Source: Bradyrhizobium sp. CCBAU 051011 (GTDB taxonomy: Bacteria; Pseudomonadota; Alphaproteobacteria; Rhizobiales; Xanthobacteraceae). From it: 64,000 bases of DNA. The notes under the pieces were generated by a model. It was not told where the DNA came from and did no database searches. It saw nothing but the letters and a program-made list of their open reading frames with translations. Location of the stretch: contig NZ_CP022222.1 in assembly GCF_009930815.1 (NCBI RefSeq), forward strand, positions 3,080,501 to 3,144,500. The letters run 5' to 3'. A program made the translations under genes and the position numbers. This document shows positions 33,747 through 42,205 of this stretch, one piece after another. Positions within the stretch are counted from its first letter, which is position 1. Each line of letters starts with the position of its first letter.

Positions 33747-34766
33747 ATGTCCATGAGAAAAGCGTTGTTGGCGCTGCTGCTTGCGGCCGGTGTGACGCCT
33801 GCGCTGGCGCAGGAAAAAACCTTCGAACTGAAACTATCGCACTGGGTGCCGGCATCGCACCCGCTGCAGAAGGCGCTGGAGGACTGGGGCTCCGCGGTCG
33901 AAAAGGAATCCGGCGGCACCATCAAGTACAAGGTCTATCCCGCCCAGCAGCTCGGCAAGGCGTTCGATCACTACGACATGGCGCGCGACGGCATCGCCGA
34001 CATCACCTACGTCAATCCGGGCTACCAGCCGGGCCGGTTCCCGCTGATCGGCGCCGGCGAATTGCCGTTCCTGATGTCGGACGCCAAGGGCGGCTCGATG
34101 GCGCTCGACGCCTGGTACCGCAAGTATGCCGAGAAGGAGATGAAGGACGTCAAGTTCTGCCTCGCCTTCATCCACTCGCCGTCGACGTTCCACTCCCGCA
34201 CCAAGATCGTCACGCCCGAGGACATCAAGGGCATGAAGATCCGGCCTGCCCACGCCACCATGGCGAATTTCGTCACCCAGCTCGGCGGCGCCACCGTGCA
34301 ATCCTCGGCGCCCGAGGTCCGCGACATCATCGAGCGCGGCGTCGCCGACGCCGTCACCTTCCCGTGGGGATCGGTGGTGCTGTTCGGCATCGACAAGGTG
34401 ACGAAGTATCACATCGAAGCGCCGATCTACGTCACGACCTTCGCCTTCGTGATGAACAAGGACAAGTACAACCAGATGTCCGAGAAGCAGAAGAAGGCGA
34501 TCGACAACAATTGCAACACCGAAGCCGCGGGGCGCGTTGGCGAGCCCTGGGGCAAGTACGAGGACGCTGGCATCGAGAAGATCAAGGCGATGTCGGACCA
34601 TGAGGTCTACAAGCTGACGCCGGAGCAGACCGCGGCATGGAAGAAGGCGGCCGAGCCGCTGGTCAAGACCTGGGGCGAGGGCGTCAAGAAGAGCGGCGGC
34701 GATCCGGATGCGGCGCTGACCGAGCTCAAGGCCTCGCTCACCAAGTACAACGCGCTGGCGCAGTAA
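33747..34766 (+). CDS. dctP: TRAP transporter substrate-binding protein (DctP family)
   Basis: A 339-residue periplasmic binding protein. The signal peptide (MSMRKALLALLLAAGVTPALA) is cleaved before QEKTFELKLSHW. The mature part has the DctP hallmarks LSHWVPASHPLQ, GIADITYVNPGYQPGRFP, and IKGMKIRPAHATMANF with the substrate-carboxylate-binding Arg. It delivers an organic acid to the DctQM permease encoded next. The divergent pobA and nearby aromatic genes suggest an aromatic carboxylate such as 4-hydroxybenzoate or a hydroxycinnamate. ATG 33747 has a GGGGAGAG site; the upstream ATG at 33702 is less likely. Confidence 0.92.
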   Translation: MSMRKALLALLLAAGVTPALAQEKTFELKLSHWVPASHPLQKALEDWGSAVEKESGGTIKYKVYPAQQLGKAFDHYDMARDGIADITYVNPGYQPGRFPLIGAGELPFLMSDAKGGSMALDAWYRKYAEKEMKDVKFCLAFIHSPSTFHSRTKIVTPEDIKGMKIRPAHATMANFVTQLGGATVQSSAPEVRDIIERGVADAVTFPWGSVVLFGIDKVTKYHIEAPIYVTTFAFVMNKDKYNQMSEKQKKAIDNNCNTEAAGRVGEPWGKYEDAGIEKIKAMSDHEVYKLTPEQTAAWKKAAEPLVKTWGEGVKKSGGDPDAALTELKASLTKYNALAQ

Positions 34767-34785
34767 GACCTGACATCAGCCAGGA

Positions 34786-34806
34786 CGGCGGCAGCATCTG
34801 CCGCCG
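34786..34806 (+). terminator. Hairpin between dctP and dctQ (partial attenuator)
   Basis: CGGCGGCAG (34786-34794) pairs with CTGCCGCCG (34798-34806) over a 3-base loop. There is no T-run. Such hairpins after binding-protein genes often lower permease expression relative to the binding protein or stabilise the 5' transcript. Confidence 0.4.
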
Positions 34807-34842
34807 CCATCTTCCCGTCATCGCCAGCCGTTCGGAGCGCCC

Positions 34843-35352
34843 ATGAATCGCGCGCATATGGATCGCTTTATCGACACCATCGAATGGATCGCCGCCGCCT
34901 TCGTCGGCATCGTCGCGATCAACATCTTCATCGCCGTCATCCTGCGTAACACGCTGAACTATGCGATCCCCGACTCGTTCGACATCGGCCGCATGCTGCT
35001 CGGCATCCTGATCTTCTGGGGGATCGCCGCCACCAGCTATCGCGGCGGCCACATCACCGTCGATCTGGTGTGGGCCAATGTCGGCCCGAAATATCAGCGC
35101 ATGATCGACGTGTTCGCCACGCTGGTGCTGCTGTTCGTGGTGACGGTGCAGACCTATACGCTGTTCGACAAGGTACGCGGCACCTATAACGACAACGTCC
35201 TGACCTTCGAGATGCACATGCCGACCTGGCCGTTCTTCGCGGTTGCCTGGGCCGGCGATGCCGCCGCGGTGCTGCTGATTGCGATCCGAACCTACCGGCT
35301 GGTATTCCACCCCGAGGATATCCACGATGCCAAAGTCAAGCCGGTGGAGTAG
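34843..35352 (+). CDS. dctQ: TRAP transporter small permease (DctQ)
   Basis: A 169-residue inner-membrane protein with four hydrophobic segments (about residues 14-38, 45-65, 86-108 and 125-150). It has the family features RNTLNYAIPDSFDIGRMLLGILIFWGIAATSYRGGHI. It forms the small subunit of the TRAP permease with DctM, driven by a sodium or proton gradient. It lies 76 bases after dctP and 5 bases before dctM. Confidence 0.92.
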   Translation: MNRAHMDRFIDTIEWIAAAFVGIVAINIFIAVILRNTLNYAIPDSFDIGRMLLGILIFWGIAATSYRGGHITVDLVWANVGPKYQRMIDVFATLVLLFVVTVQTYTLFDKVRGTYNDNVLTFEMHMPTWPFFAVAWAGDAAAVLLIAIRTYRLVFHPEDIHDAKVKPVE

Positions 35353-35357
35353 GTGAC

Positions 35358-36674
35358 ATGAGCACCGATGCCGTCGCCGTCCTCGGATTCGTTTCGCTGT
35401 TTGCGCTGATGCTGCTCCGCGTGCCGGTCGGCATGGCGATGGGCCTCGTCGGCGTCTGCGGCTTTGGTTATCTGGTCGGCTTCACGCCGGCGCTGAAACT
35501 GGTCGGCCAGACCTCGATGCGCACGGTGACCGACTACACCTTCGGCGTGATCCCGATGTTCCTGCTGATGGGAGCGTTCGTCAGCAATTCCGGCATGAGC
35601 CGCGAACTGTTCCGCGCCGCCAACGGCTTTGTCGGCCATCTGCGCGGCGGGCTTGGCATCGCAACCGTCGGCGCCTGCGGCGGCTTTGCCGCGATCTGCG
35701 GCTCGTCGGTCGCCACCGCCGCGACGTTTTCCGCGGTGGCCTATCCGGAAATGCGCCGCTTCGGCTATCCGCAATCCTTCGCCACCGGCGTGATCGCGGC
35801 CGGCGGCACGCTGGGCGCGATGCTGCCGCCGTCCACCGTGCTCGCCGTCTACGGCATCATCACCGAGCAGGACATCGGAAAGCTGTTCATCGCCGGCATC
35901 ATCCCCGGCCTGCTCGCGATGACCATGTACATGCTGACGATCGCGCTGATCGGCTGGTTCCGCCCCGGCTTCCTGCCGGTCGGCCCGCAGACTTCGTGGC
36001 GCGAGCGCTTTGCCGGCGTGCGAAGCATCTGGGCGCCGGTGCTGCTGTTCATCTTTGTCATCGGCGGCCTCTACGGCCTGCCGTTTCTGCCGCGCTTCAC
36101 CCCGACGGAAGCCGGCGGCGTCGGCGCCACGGGCGCGCTGCTGATTGGCGTGGTCACGGGACGGCTGAACAAGGACAAAATCCTCGACTCGCTACTGCAG
36201 GCGACCCGCACCGCGGCTGCCGTCTTCACCGTACTGATCGGCGCGCTGATCTTCGGCTACTTCCTGACGGTGACGCAGACCCCGCAGAAGGTGACGGAAC
36301 TGCTCACCGGCCTCGGGCTCGGCCGCTACGGCATCCTCGCGCTGATCATGGTGATGTATCTGGTGCTGGGCTGCCTGATGGATGCGATGGCCATGATCAT
36401 CCTGACCGTGCCGATCATCTTTCCGGTGATCGTGCATCTCGGCTTCGATCCTATCTGGTTCGGCATCATCATCGTGATGACGGTCGAACTGGGCCTGATC
36501 CATCCGCCGGTCGGCATGAACGTCTTCGTCATCAAGAGCGTGGTGAAGGACGTGTCGTTCTCAACCATCTTCCGCGGCGTGCTGCCGTTCGTGGCGACCG
36601 ACCTCGTCCGCTTGGTGATCCTGATCGCCTTTCCGATCCTGGCGCTGTGGCTGCCGCAACGCATGGCCGGATAG
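35358..36674 (+). CDS. dctM: TRAP transporter large permease (DctM)
   Basis: A 438-residue inner-membrane transport subunit with about 12 hydrophobic segments. It has the typical VPVGMAMGLVG start, GGFAAICGSSVATAATF (first hairpin loop) and GGTLGAMLPPSTVLAVYGIIT (substrate region), then ELGLIHPPVGMNVFVIKS in the second half. It carries out the ion-coupled uptake of the acid captured by DctP. The start lies 5 bases after dctQ, and the DUF3237 gene follows after 15 bases in the same direction. Confidence 0.93.
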   Translation: MSTDAVAVLGFVSLFALMLLRVPVGMAMGLVGVCGFGYLVGFTPALKLVGQTSMRTVTDYTFGVIPMFLLMGAFVSNSGMSRELFRAANGFVGHLRGGLGIATVGACGGFAAICGSSVATAATFSAVAYPEMRRFGYPQSFATGVIAAGGTLGAMLPPSTVLAVYGIITEQDIGKLFIAGIIPGLLAMTMYMLTIALIGWFRPGFLPVGPQTSWRERFAGVRSIWAPVLLFIFVIGGLYGLPFLPRFTPTEAGGVGATGALLIGVVTGRLNKDKILDSLLQATRTAAAVFTVLIGALIFGYFLTVTQTPQKVTELLTGLGLGRYGILALIMVMYLVLGCLMDAMAMIILTVPIIFPVIVHLGFDPIWFGIIIVMTVELGLIHPPVGMNVFVIKSVVKDVSFSTIFRGVLPFVATDLVRLVILIAFPILALWLPQRMAG

Positions 36675-36689
36675 TGTATTGTTCGCCCG

Positions 36690-37151
36690 ATGACCCCGCA
36701 GCTTGAAACCAGGTATGTTTTCACCATCACCGCCCGGATCGGCGAGGTGACATCCGCCGGCGAGATCGGCACCGGCGTGCGCCGGATCATTCCGATAACA
36801 GGCGGCGAGGTGAGGGGCGAGAAGGTCAACGGCAAGGTTCTTCCCTTCGGCGCCGATTTCCAGATCATCCGCCCCAACGAGCTGATCGAACTCGAAGCCA
36901 AATACGCCTTCGAAACCGACGACGGCGCGGTTGTCTATGTCGAGAACAAGGGCCTGCGCTTCGGCCCGGTCGAGCTGTTGCAAAAACTCAAGCGCGGCGA
37001 GCCGGTCGATCCAAAACTGATCTATTTCCGCACCGTGCCGAAATTCGAGACGGGCAGTGAAAAGTATCGCTGGCTGATGGAAAACCTGTTCGTCGCCTCC
37101 GCCGCCCGCCACGCCGACCGCGTCGTCATCGACGTGCACCAGGTGTTGTGA
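36690..37151 (+). CDS. DUF3237 family protein
   Basis: A 153-residue protein of the DUF3237 beta-barrel family, with LETRYVFTITARIGE at the start and central G-RRIIPITGGEVRGEKVNGKVLPFGADFQI. It lies 15 bases after dctM and is probably in the TRAP operon. Family members recur in aromatic and aliphatic acid gene clusters. The biochemical role is not established, though small-molecule binding is likely. Confidence 0.82.
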   Translation: MTPQLETRYVFTITARIGEVTSAGEIGTGVRRIIPITGGEVRGEKVNGKVLPFGADFQIIRPNELIELEAKYAFETDDGAVVYVENKGLRFGPVELLQKLKRGEPVDPKLIYFRTVPKFETGSEKYRWLMENLFVASAARHADRVVIDVHQVL

Positions 37152-37152
37152 G

Positions 37153-37191
37153 ACGGGGCGGGGTGATTTCTCCACTCGGCCAGTGTCGTAG
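37153..37191. repeat. Fragment of the 9.5-kb palindromic repeat
   Basis: GACGGGGCGGGGTGATTTCT and the following CCACTCGGCCAGTG match the inner part of the repeat at 9545-9580 (GGGGCGGGGTGATCTCTCCA), with only small differences. It is a truncated copy. Confidence 0.65.
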
Positions 37192-37196
37192 GGTGG

Positions 37197-37313
37197 GCAA
37201 AGGAGCTAAGCGACGTGCCCACCATCCATCACCAATCTTGTTGCTCGATGGTGGGCACGCTTCCGCCTTCGCTCGTTGAGCTACGGCGGGACAAGTCGCT
37301 TTGCCCACCCTAC
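37197..37313. repeat. Palindromic repeat, 'GTAGGGTGGGCAAAG' family, copy 2
   Basis: Starts CGTAGGGTGGGCAAAGG and ends GCTTTGCCCACCCTAC, with internal GTGCCCACCAT / ATGGTGGGCAC. Bases 37248-37313 (66 bases) are the exact reverse complement of 43374-43439 on the far side of the hydratase-ligase operon. Confidence 0.9.
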
Positions 37314-37479
37314 CGCTGCGGGTGGCCTTTTGCGCCAAGCTCTGGTTCGGGTAGCAGACTGCGCAAATCAACCCGACAGACAAATCACTTCTGATTTTCC
37401 GAAATCGTGTCAAGCCCGGGAATCAAAAATATTCCGCTTAACAGGGCGGGCAAATCAGTCGCATAACTCCGGTCGTCTC

Positions 37480-37880
37480 ACGGCAGATGAGGGGCGTTGG
37501 CCATCGTCACGAACGCGCGGTGAGATGCGATGGACGCTGATGGCGCGATAGACGCTCGCGCCGGATGCGTACGGCGAAGTCGTGTGGTTCGGGCGCCGCG
37601 GTGCTGGTGCTAAGCGTGCGATAAGGAGCGCAGGCGACGGAGGCAAAAGAGCCGTTCTCCGGGAAGAGCACGAAGTAAGTCGTAAAGCCATTGCGCAGGG
37701 AAGGCCGGGATGCTTCCGCCGAACCTGTATGCTCGTGTGCGCACTTCCCTGTGCACATTGCACGCGAGACCGCGGGTGCGGCGCGCACCCGGTCTTCCCT
37801 GCGCCCTCAGCTTGGAGAGGAGGGCAAACGAACATGCATACCTCGGGCAAAACATGTCGCGAGATCGCGAAACTATATCC
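37480..37880. repeat. Bradyrhizobium-type degenerate repeat with pseudo-coding frames
   Basis: All six frames stay partly open but none looks like a normal protein. The minus-strand frames include stretches such as SLRNGFTTYFVLFPE and PHDFAVRIRRERLS, which I recall as recurrent hypothetical peptides in Bradyrhizobiaceae genomes. I treat the region as a dispersed repeat, not a gene. It sits between two palindromic repeats in a gap of 943 bases. Confidence 0.45.
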
Positions 37881-37881
37881 A

Positions 37882-37960
37882 CGTCATTGCGAGCGAAGCG
37901 AAGCAATCCATCTGCCCCCGAGTCGAGGTATGGATTGCTTCGCTGCGCTCGCAATGACGG
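37882..37960. repeat. Palindromic repeat, 'GTCATTGCGAG' family, copy 2
   Basis: Starts CGTCATTGCGAGCGAAGCG and ends GCTGCGCTCGCAATGACG, with GCAATCCAT / ATGGATTGC as inner arms. Same design as 32190-32274. Confidence 0.85.
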
Positions 37961-38051
37961 GGATAGGCCGCGGCGTATTTCTGTTACCCCCGTGCGTGGG
38001 GTGCAAACGGTTTGTCGTGGCCAGACAGCCGTCTTGACTCCTCCCGAGATC

Positions 38052-38066
38052 GTTATAAAATATAAC
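38052..38066. promoter_or_regulatory. AT-rich operator candidate upstream of the hydratase-ligase operon (shared motif, copy 2)
   Basis: GTTATAAAATATAAC is a perfect inverted repeat (GTTATA-AAA-TATAAC), 28 bases upstream of the operon start, and overlaps the likely promoter. It matches the motifs near 33525 and 53828 (RTTATA-NNA-TATAAC). Confidence 0.65.
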
Positions 38067-38094
38067 TATTCTGCAGAGGAAGTAATATACACCC

Positions 38095-38898
38095 ATGGGA
38101 AACGCCGGCTCCACCGCAGCAGCGGGTCAATCCGACCTGCTCAAGATCGAGCAGAAGGGCGCGGTGCTGACCGTCGGCCTCAACCGTCCGGCCAAGCGCA
38201 ATGCGCTGAATGACGGCATCATCCTGGCGATCCAGGATTGCTTCTCCAACCTGCCTGACGATATCGGGGCCGTCGTCGTTCATGGCGTCGGCGATCACTT
38301 CTCCTCCGGCCTCGATTTGTCCGAACTCACCGAGCACGATGCGACCGGCGGCCTGCTGCATTCCCAGATGTGGCACCGGGTATTCGACCGCATCCAGTAT
38401 AGCCGCGTCCCCGTGATCGCGGCGCTGAAGGGCGCGGTGATCGGCGGCGGGCTGGAACTGGCCTGCGCCGCGCATATCCGCGTCGCCGAGCCGAGCGCGT
38501 ATTTCGCGCTGCCCGAGGGCCAGCGCGGCATTTTCGTCGGCGGCGGCGGATCGGTGCGGCTGCCGCGGCTGATCGGGGTGGCGCGGATGATCGACATGAT
38601 GCTGACGGGGCGGGTCTATTCGGCGACCGAAGGCTCCGCCTACGGCTTCTCGCAATACCTCACCGATGCCGGCGGTGCGCTGCCGAAGGCGCTGGAGCTC
38701 GCCGAACGCGTGGCTGCGAACGCGCCGCTGACCAACTTTGCGGTGTTGCAGGCGCTGCCGATGATCGCAGAGGCCAATCCGCAGACCGGCCTTCTGATGG
38801 AATCCCTGATGGCGACGGTGGCGCAGAGCGACAAGGAAGCAAAACGCCGCATTCGCGCGTTTCTCGACCACAAGACCGCAAAGGTGAAGCCGACCTGA
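38095..38898 (+). CDS. Enoyl-CoA hydratase (crotonase) with both catalytic glutamates
   Basis: A 267-residue crotonase-fold enzyme that adds water across the double bond of an enoyl-CoA. The oxyanion-hole segments are FSSGLDLSEL and KGAVIGGGLELACAAH. Both catalytic Glu residues are present, E121 (GGGLEL) and E141 (ALPEGQ), unlike the two other crotonases in the window. It is the first gene of an operon with the feruloyl-CoA synthetase (1-base gap), SDR, 4HBT thioesterase and ABC binding protein. The likely substrate is a hydroxycinnamoyl-CoA. It is not obviously a hydratase-aldolase, since an SDR follows and no vanillin dehydrogenase is seen. Confidence 0.88.
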   Translation: MGNAGSTAAAGQSDLLKIEQKGAVLTVGLNRPAKRNALNDGIILAIQDCFSNLPDDIGAVVVHGVGDHFSSGLDLSELTEHDATGGLLHSQMWHRVFDRIQYSRVPVIAALKGAVIGGGLELACAAHIRVAEPSAYFALPEGQRGIFVGGGGSVRLPRLIGVARMIDMMLTGRVYSATEGSAYGFSQYLTDAGGALPKALELAERVAANAPLTNFAVLQALPMIAEANPQTGLLMESLMATVAQSDKEAKRRIRAFLDHKTAKVKPT

Positions 38899-38899
38899 C

Positions 38900-40798
38900 A
38901 TGAGCGCCACGCCCTCGATGTCCGCCTCGACCGGTTCAGCCGCGCGCGCCGATCATCCGCTGCGCCCGATCTCATTCGGCACGCCCGCGGTGCATGTCGA
39001 GCGCCGCGACGACGGCACCATCTATCTGCGCCCGAAGGCGCAACTCACCGACTATCCCGTGCGCATCACCGACCGCCTGCACCATTGGGCCGCCACCGCG
39101 CCGGACCGCGTCTTCATGGCGGAGCGCAACGCCGCACGCGGCTGGCGGCAGATCACCTATGCCGAGCTGCTTGCGTCGTCGCGGCACATTGCGTCGGCGC
39201 TGTTGGCACGTGGCCTTTCCGCCGAGCGGCCGGTCGTCATCCTGTCCGGCAATTCGATCGATCATGTGCTGGTCGCGTTCGGCGCGCTCTATGCCGGCAT
39301 TCCCTTCTGCCCGGTATCACCGGCCTATTCGCTGGTGTCGCGGGATTACGGCAAGCTCGGCTATCTGATGAAGCTGCTGACGCCCGGCCTCGTCTTCGCC
39401 GACGACGCCACGAAATTCGCCGATGCGCTCACAGCCAACGTCTCGCTCGGCACCGAGATCGCGGCGTCGCGCGGCACTGTCGCGGGACGTGAAATAACTG
39501 GTCTTGCGGACCTGATGGCAGCGCCTTTGCATCCGCGCCTCGACGCGGTGCACGAGGCCATCGGCCCGGATACGATCACCAAATTCCTGCTGACGTCGGG
39601 CTCGACCGGCAATCCAAAAGCCGTCATCAACACCCAGCGCATGATCTGCGCCAATCAGGTGATGCTGCGCGAGACGCTGGCGTTCCTGAAGGACGAGCCG
39701 CCGGTCATCGTCGACTGGCTGCCATGGAATCACACCTTCGGCGGCAATCACAATATCGGGCTGACGCTGTACAATGGCGGCTCGATGTATCTCGACGAGG
39801 GCAAGCCGATGCCCGGCGGCATCGAGGAGACCGTGCGCAATCTCCAGGAGATTTCGCCGACGGTCTATTTCAACGTGCCCAAGGGCTATGAATCGCTATT
39901 GCCCTATCTGCGCGACGATTCAGCCTTGCGCAAAAAATTCTTTGCCCGCCTCCATGCGATGTTCTTCTCGGGCGCCGCGCTGTCGGCCTTCGTCTGGAAC
40001 AGCCTCGACGAATTGTCGGTTCGGGAAACCGGCTATCGCGTGCCGATGCTGACGGGGCTTGGCGCCACCGAAACCGCGCCGTTCTTCATGTCGGTCAATC
40101 CGCACACTAGCCGCTCCGGCCATGTCGGGCTGCCGGTTCTCGGCAATGACGCGAAGCTGGTGCCCAACAATGGCAAGCTGGAAGTTCGCGCCAAGGGGCC
40201 GAACGTGATGCCGGGCTATTGGCGCCAGCCGGACATGACGGCGAAGTGTTTCGACGAGGAAGGCTTCTACAAGATGGGCGACGCGCTCAAGCCGGCCGTT
40301 GCAGATAATTTCGACGCTGGCTTCGATTTCGACGGCCGCATCGGCGAGGACTTCAAGCTCGCCAGCGGCACCTGGGTCAGCGTCGGTCCGTTACGGGCGC
40401 GCTTCGTTGCGGCCTGCGCGCCGCTGGTGCGCGACGTCGTCATTGCCGGCATCAACCGCGACGAAATCTCGGCGCTGGTGGTGCTCGATCTCGATGGCTG
40501 CCGCCTGATCAATCCGACGCTGCCGCAGGACGATCTGGCCGCCGCGGCGTCCGACCCGCTGATCGTGGCCGCCTTCCGTGAACGCTTCCAGCAATTGATA
40601 GCTGGCGCGACGGGCTCATCGACCCGGATCACGCGCGCGGTGCTGCTCGATACGCCGCTGTCGATCGACCGCGGCGAGGTCACCGACAAGGGCTCGATCA
40701 ACCAGCGCGCGGTTCTGGAAAACCGCAGCGCGCTGATCGAGGAGATCTATTCGCCCGCGCCGTCGGCGCAGGTCATTACGCTGTTACCGAAATCGTAA
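38900..40798 (+). CDS. Feruloyl-CoA synthetase (hydroxycinnamate-CoA ligase)
   Basis: Activates a hydroxycinnamic acid (ferulate, p-coumarate or similar) with ATP and CoA. 632 residues. The AMP-binding motif LLTSGSTGNPKAVINTQRMI (from 230) is followed by DWLPWNHTFGGNHNIG, LGATETAP and the Fcs-specific C-terminal IGEDFKLASGTWVSVGPLR, which I recall as close to Pseudomonas Fcs. The ATG is one base after the hydratase stop, so the genes are tightly coupled. With the downstream SDR and 4HBT thioesterase it suggests side-chain shortening by a beta-oxidative route. It is a paralogue of the 10532 ligase. Confidence 0.9.
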   Translation: MSATPSMSASTGSAARADHPLRPISFGTPAVHVERRDDGTIYLRPKAQLTDYPVRITDRLHHWAATAPDRVFMAERNAARGWRQITYAELLASSRHIASALLARGLSAERPVVILSGNSIDHVLVAFGALYAGIPFCPVSPAYSLVSRDYGKLGYLMKLLTPGLVFADDATKFADALTANVSLGTEIAASRGTVAGREITGLADLMAAPLHPRLDAVHEAIGPDTITKFLLTSGSTGNPKAVINTQRMICANQVMLRETLAFLKDEPPVIVDWLPWNHTFGGNHNIGLTLYNGGSMYLDEGKPMPGGIEETVRNLQEISPTVYFNVPKGYESLLPYLRDDSALRKKFFARLHAMFFSGAALSAFVWNSLDELSVRETGYRVPMLTGLGATETAPFFMSVNPHTSRSGHVGLPVLGNDAKLVPNNGKLEVRAKGPNVMPGYWRQPDMTAKCFDEEGFYKMGDALKPAVADNFDAGFDFDGRIGEDFKLASGTWVSVGPLRARFVAACAPLVRDVVIAGINRDEISALVVLDLDGCRLINPTLPQDDLAAAASDPLIVAAFRERFQQLIAGATGSSTRITRAVLLDTPLSIDRGEVTDKGSINQRAVLENRSALIEEIYSPAPSAQVITLLPKS

Positions 40799-40821
40799 CT
40801 GAGTTTGTCAGGGAGAGCACC

Positions 40822-41583
40822 ATGCAGTTGAACAATCAGGCCGCCATCGTTACCGGCGGCGCATCGGGATTGGGCGCGGCGACTGCGCGCCGCCTCGCGG
40901 CGCAGGGCGCCAAGGTCGCGATCTGCGATCTCAACGCCAAGCTTGCTGAGGATGTCGCCGCCGAGATCGGCGGCGTCGCCGTGATCTGCGACGTCTCCGA
41001 CGCCGCCTCCGCGGAGGCTGCAATCGCCAAGGCTGCGGCGGCCCACGGTCCCGCGCGTGTGCTGGTGAACTGCGCCGGCATCGGCGTCGCCAAGCGCGTG
41101 ATCGGCAAGGACGGCCCGATGGCGCTCGGTGATTTCGACAAGGTGATCAAGGTCAATCTGATCGGCTCCTTCAACATGCTGCGGCTGGCGACGGCTCCGA
41201 TGTCGAAGCTGGAGCCGCTTGCGACCGGCGAGCGTGGCGTGGTGATTTCCACCGCGTCGGTCGCGGCCTATGACGGCCAGATCGGCCAGTCGGCCTATTC
41301 GGCTTCCAAGGGCGGCATCGTCGCCATGACGCTGCCGATCGCGCGCGAGCTGGCGCAGTTCGGTATTCGCGTGCTGACGATCGCGCCGGGCCTGTTCCTC
41401 ACGCCGCTGCTCGCCAATCTGCCGCAGGAGGCTCAGGACTCGCTCGCGGCCTCGATTCCGTTCCCGCGCCGCCTCGGCCAGGCCGATGAGTTTGCCTCGC
41501 TGGCGCTGCACATGATCGACAACCCGTATCTCAACGGCGAAGTGGTGCGGCTCGATGCCGCGCTCCGCATGGCGCCGCGCTAG
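40822..41583 (+). CDS. Short-chain dehydrogenase, 3-hydroxyacyl-CoA dehydrogenase type
   Basis: A 253-residue SDR. TGGASGLG is at 11-18, NCAG at 83-86, and the catalytic S146, Y159, K163. It is collinear with the SDR at 8729, sharing TASVAAY-GQIGQ-AYSASKGG and IAPGLFLTPLL. It would oxidise the 3-hydroxy-3-arylpropionyl-CoA made by the hydratase to the 3-keto form. It lies 23 bases after the ligase with a GGGAGAG site. A thiolase is needed next; none is in this operon, but one lies at 6660. Confidence 0.9.
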   Translation: MQLNNQAAIVTGGASGLGAATARRLAAQGAKVAICDLNAKLAEDVAAEIGGVAVICDVSDAASAEAAIAKAAAAHGPARVLVNCAGIGVAKRVIGKDGPMALGDFDKVIKVNLIGSFNMLRLATAPMSKLEPLATGERGVVISTASVAAYDGQIGQSAYSASKGGIVAMTLPIARELAQFGIRVLTIAPGLFLTPLLANLPQEAQDSLAASIPFPRRLGQADEFASLALHMIDNPYLNGEVVRLDAALRMAPR

Positions 41584-41584
41584 C

Positions 41585-41653
41585 GCATGATCCCTGCAAA
41601 GTGCGAAGCGGATTTCATGTGTAAACAAGGAAAGGAGATCATGATGCGATCGA
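41585..41653. repeat. Degenerate rhizobial 'GCATGATC' inverted repeat
   Basis: Starts GCGCATGATCCC and ends GGAGATCATGATGCG, with an AAAGTGCGAAGCGGAT middle. The design resembles a short palindromic element widespread in rhizobia. Only one copy is seen in this window. Confidence 0.5.
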
Positions 41654-41682
41654 CAAAATCGCGTCTTGATCGGGGGTAATCC

Positions 41683-42102
41683 ATGTTCGTCAACCGGCGC
41701 GACGTGCAGATCCAGTGGGGCGATTGCGACCCTGCCAACATCGTTTACTACCCGCGTTATTTCGCGATGTTCGACGATTCGACCTCGATCATGTTCGAAG
41801 CCGCCGGCTTTTCGAAGCAGGACATCATCCACAAATACGGCCTGGTCGGCATCCCCATGGTGGACACGCGAGCGAAATTCCACATCCCGTCGACCCATGG
41901 CGACTGGATCCGGATCGAAAGCCGGATCGAGAGCTTCAAGCGATCCAGCTTCGAGGTCGTCCATAACGTGTTCAAGGGTGAGGCGTTGGCGATCGAGGCG
42001 TTCGAGACCCGCGTGCTGGTCGGCAAGCATCCGGACGATCCGGCAAAGCTGAAATCGGCGCCGATGCCGCCGGAGATCATCGAGCGGTTCATGCGGAGCT
42101 GA
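41683..42102 (+). CDS. 4-hydroxybenzoyl-CoA thioesterase (4HBT family)
   Basis: A 139-residue hotdog-fold enzyme that hydrolyses an aryl-CoA, most likely 4-hydroxybenzoyl-CoA, to the free acid and CoA. The N-terminal WGDCDPANIVYYPRYFAMFD (12-31) closely follows the Pseudomonas 4HBT pattern, with D16 at the position of the catalytic Asp17. GIPMVDTRAKFHIPST and the SFEVVHNVF strand also fit. It is in the operon after the SDR, so it would release 4-hydroxybenzoate (or vanillate) for PobA, encoded 8 kb away. Confidence 0.88.
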   Translation: MFVNRRDVQIQWGDCDPANIVYYPRYFAMFDDSTSIMFEAAGFSKQDIIHKYGLVGIPMVDTRAKFHIPSTHGDWIRIESRIESFKRSSFEVVHNVFKGEALAIEAFETRVLVGKHPDDPAKLKSAPMPPEIIERFMRS

Positions 42103-42205
42103 CTTTTTAGGGCTGACTTGGACGCCCGGCATGACCTAAAGGAGGGGCTGAATAGTCCGACGAGTTTTGCTTAAGACAATAAATAGATAATCAAGGGAGG
42201 AATGA

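Noticed and set aside
37455..37954. Several 90-150 codon frames in the gap before the hydratase-ligase operon
   Set aside because: Frames on both strands overlap, lack ribosome sites and resemble known repeat-derived hypothetical peptides. Listed as a repeat instead.
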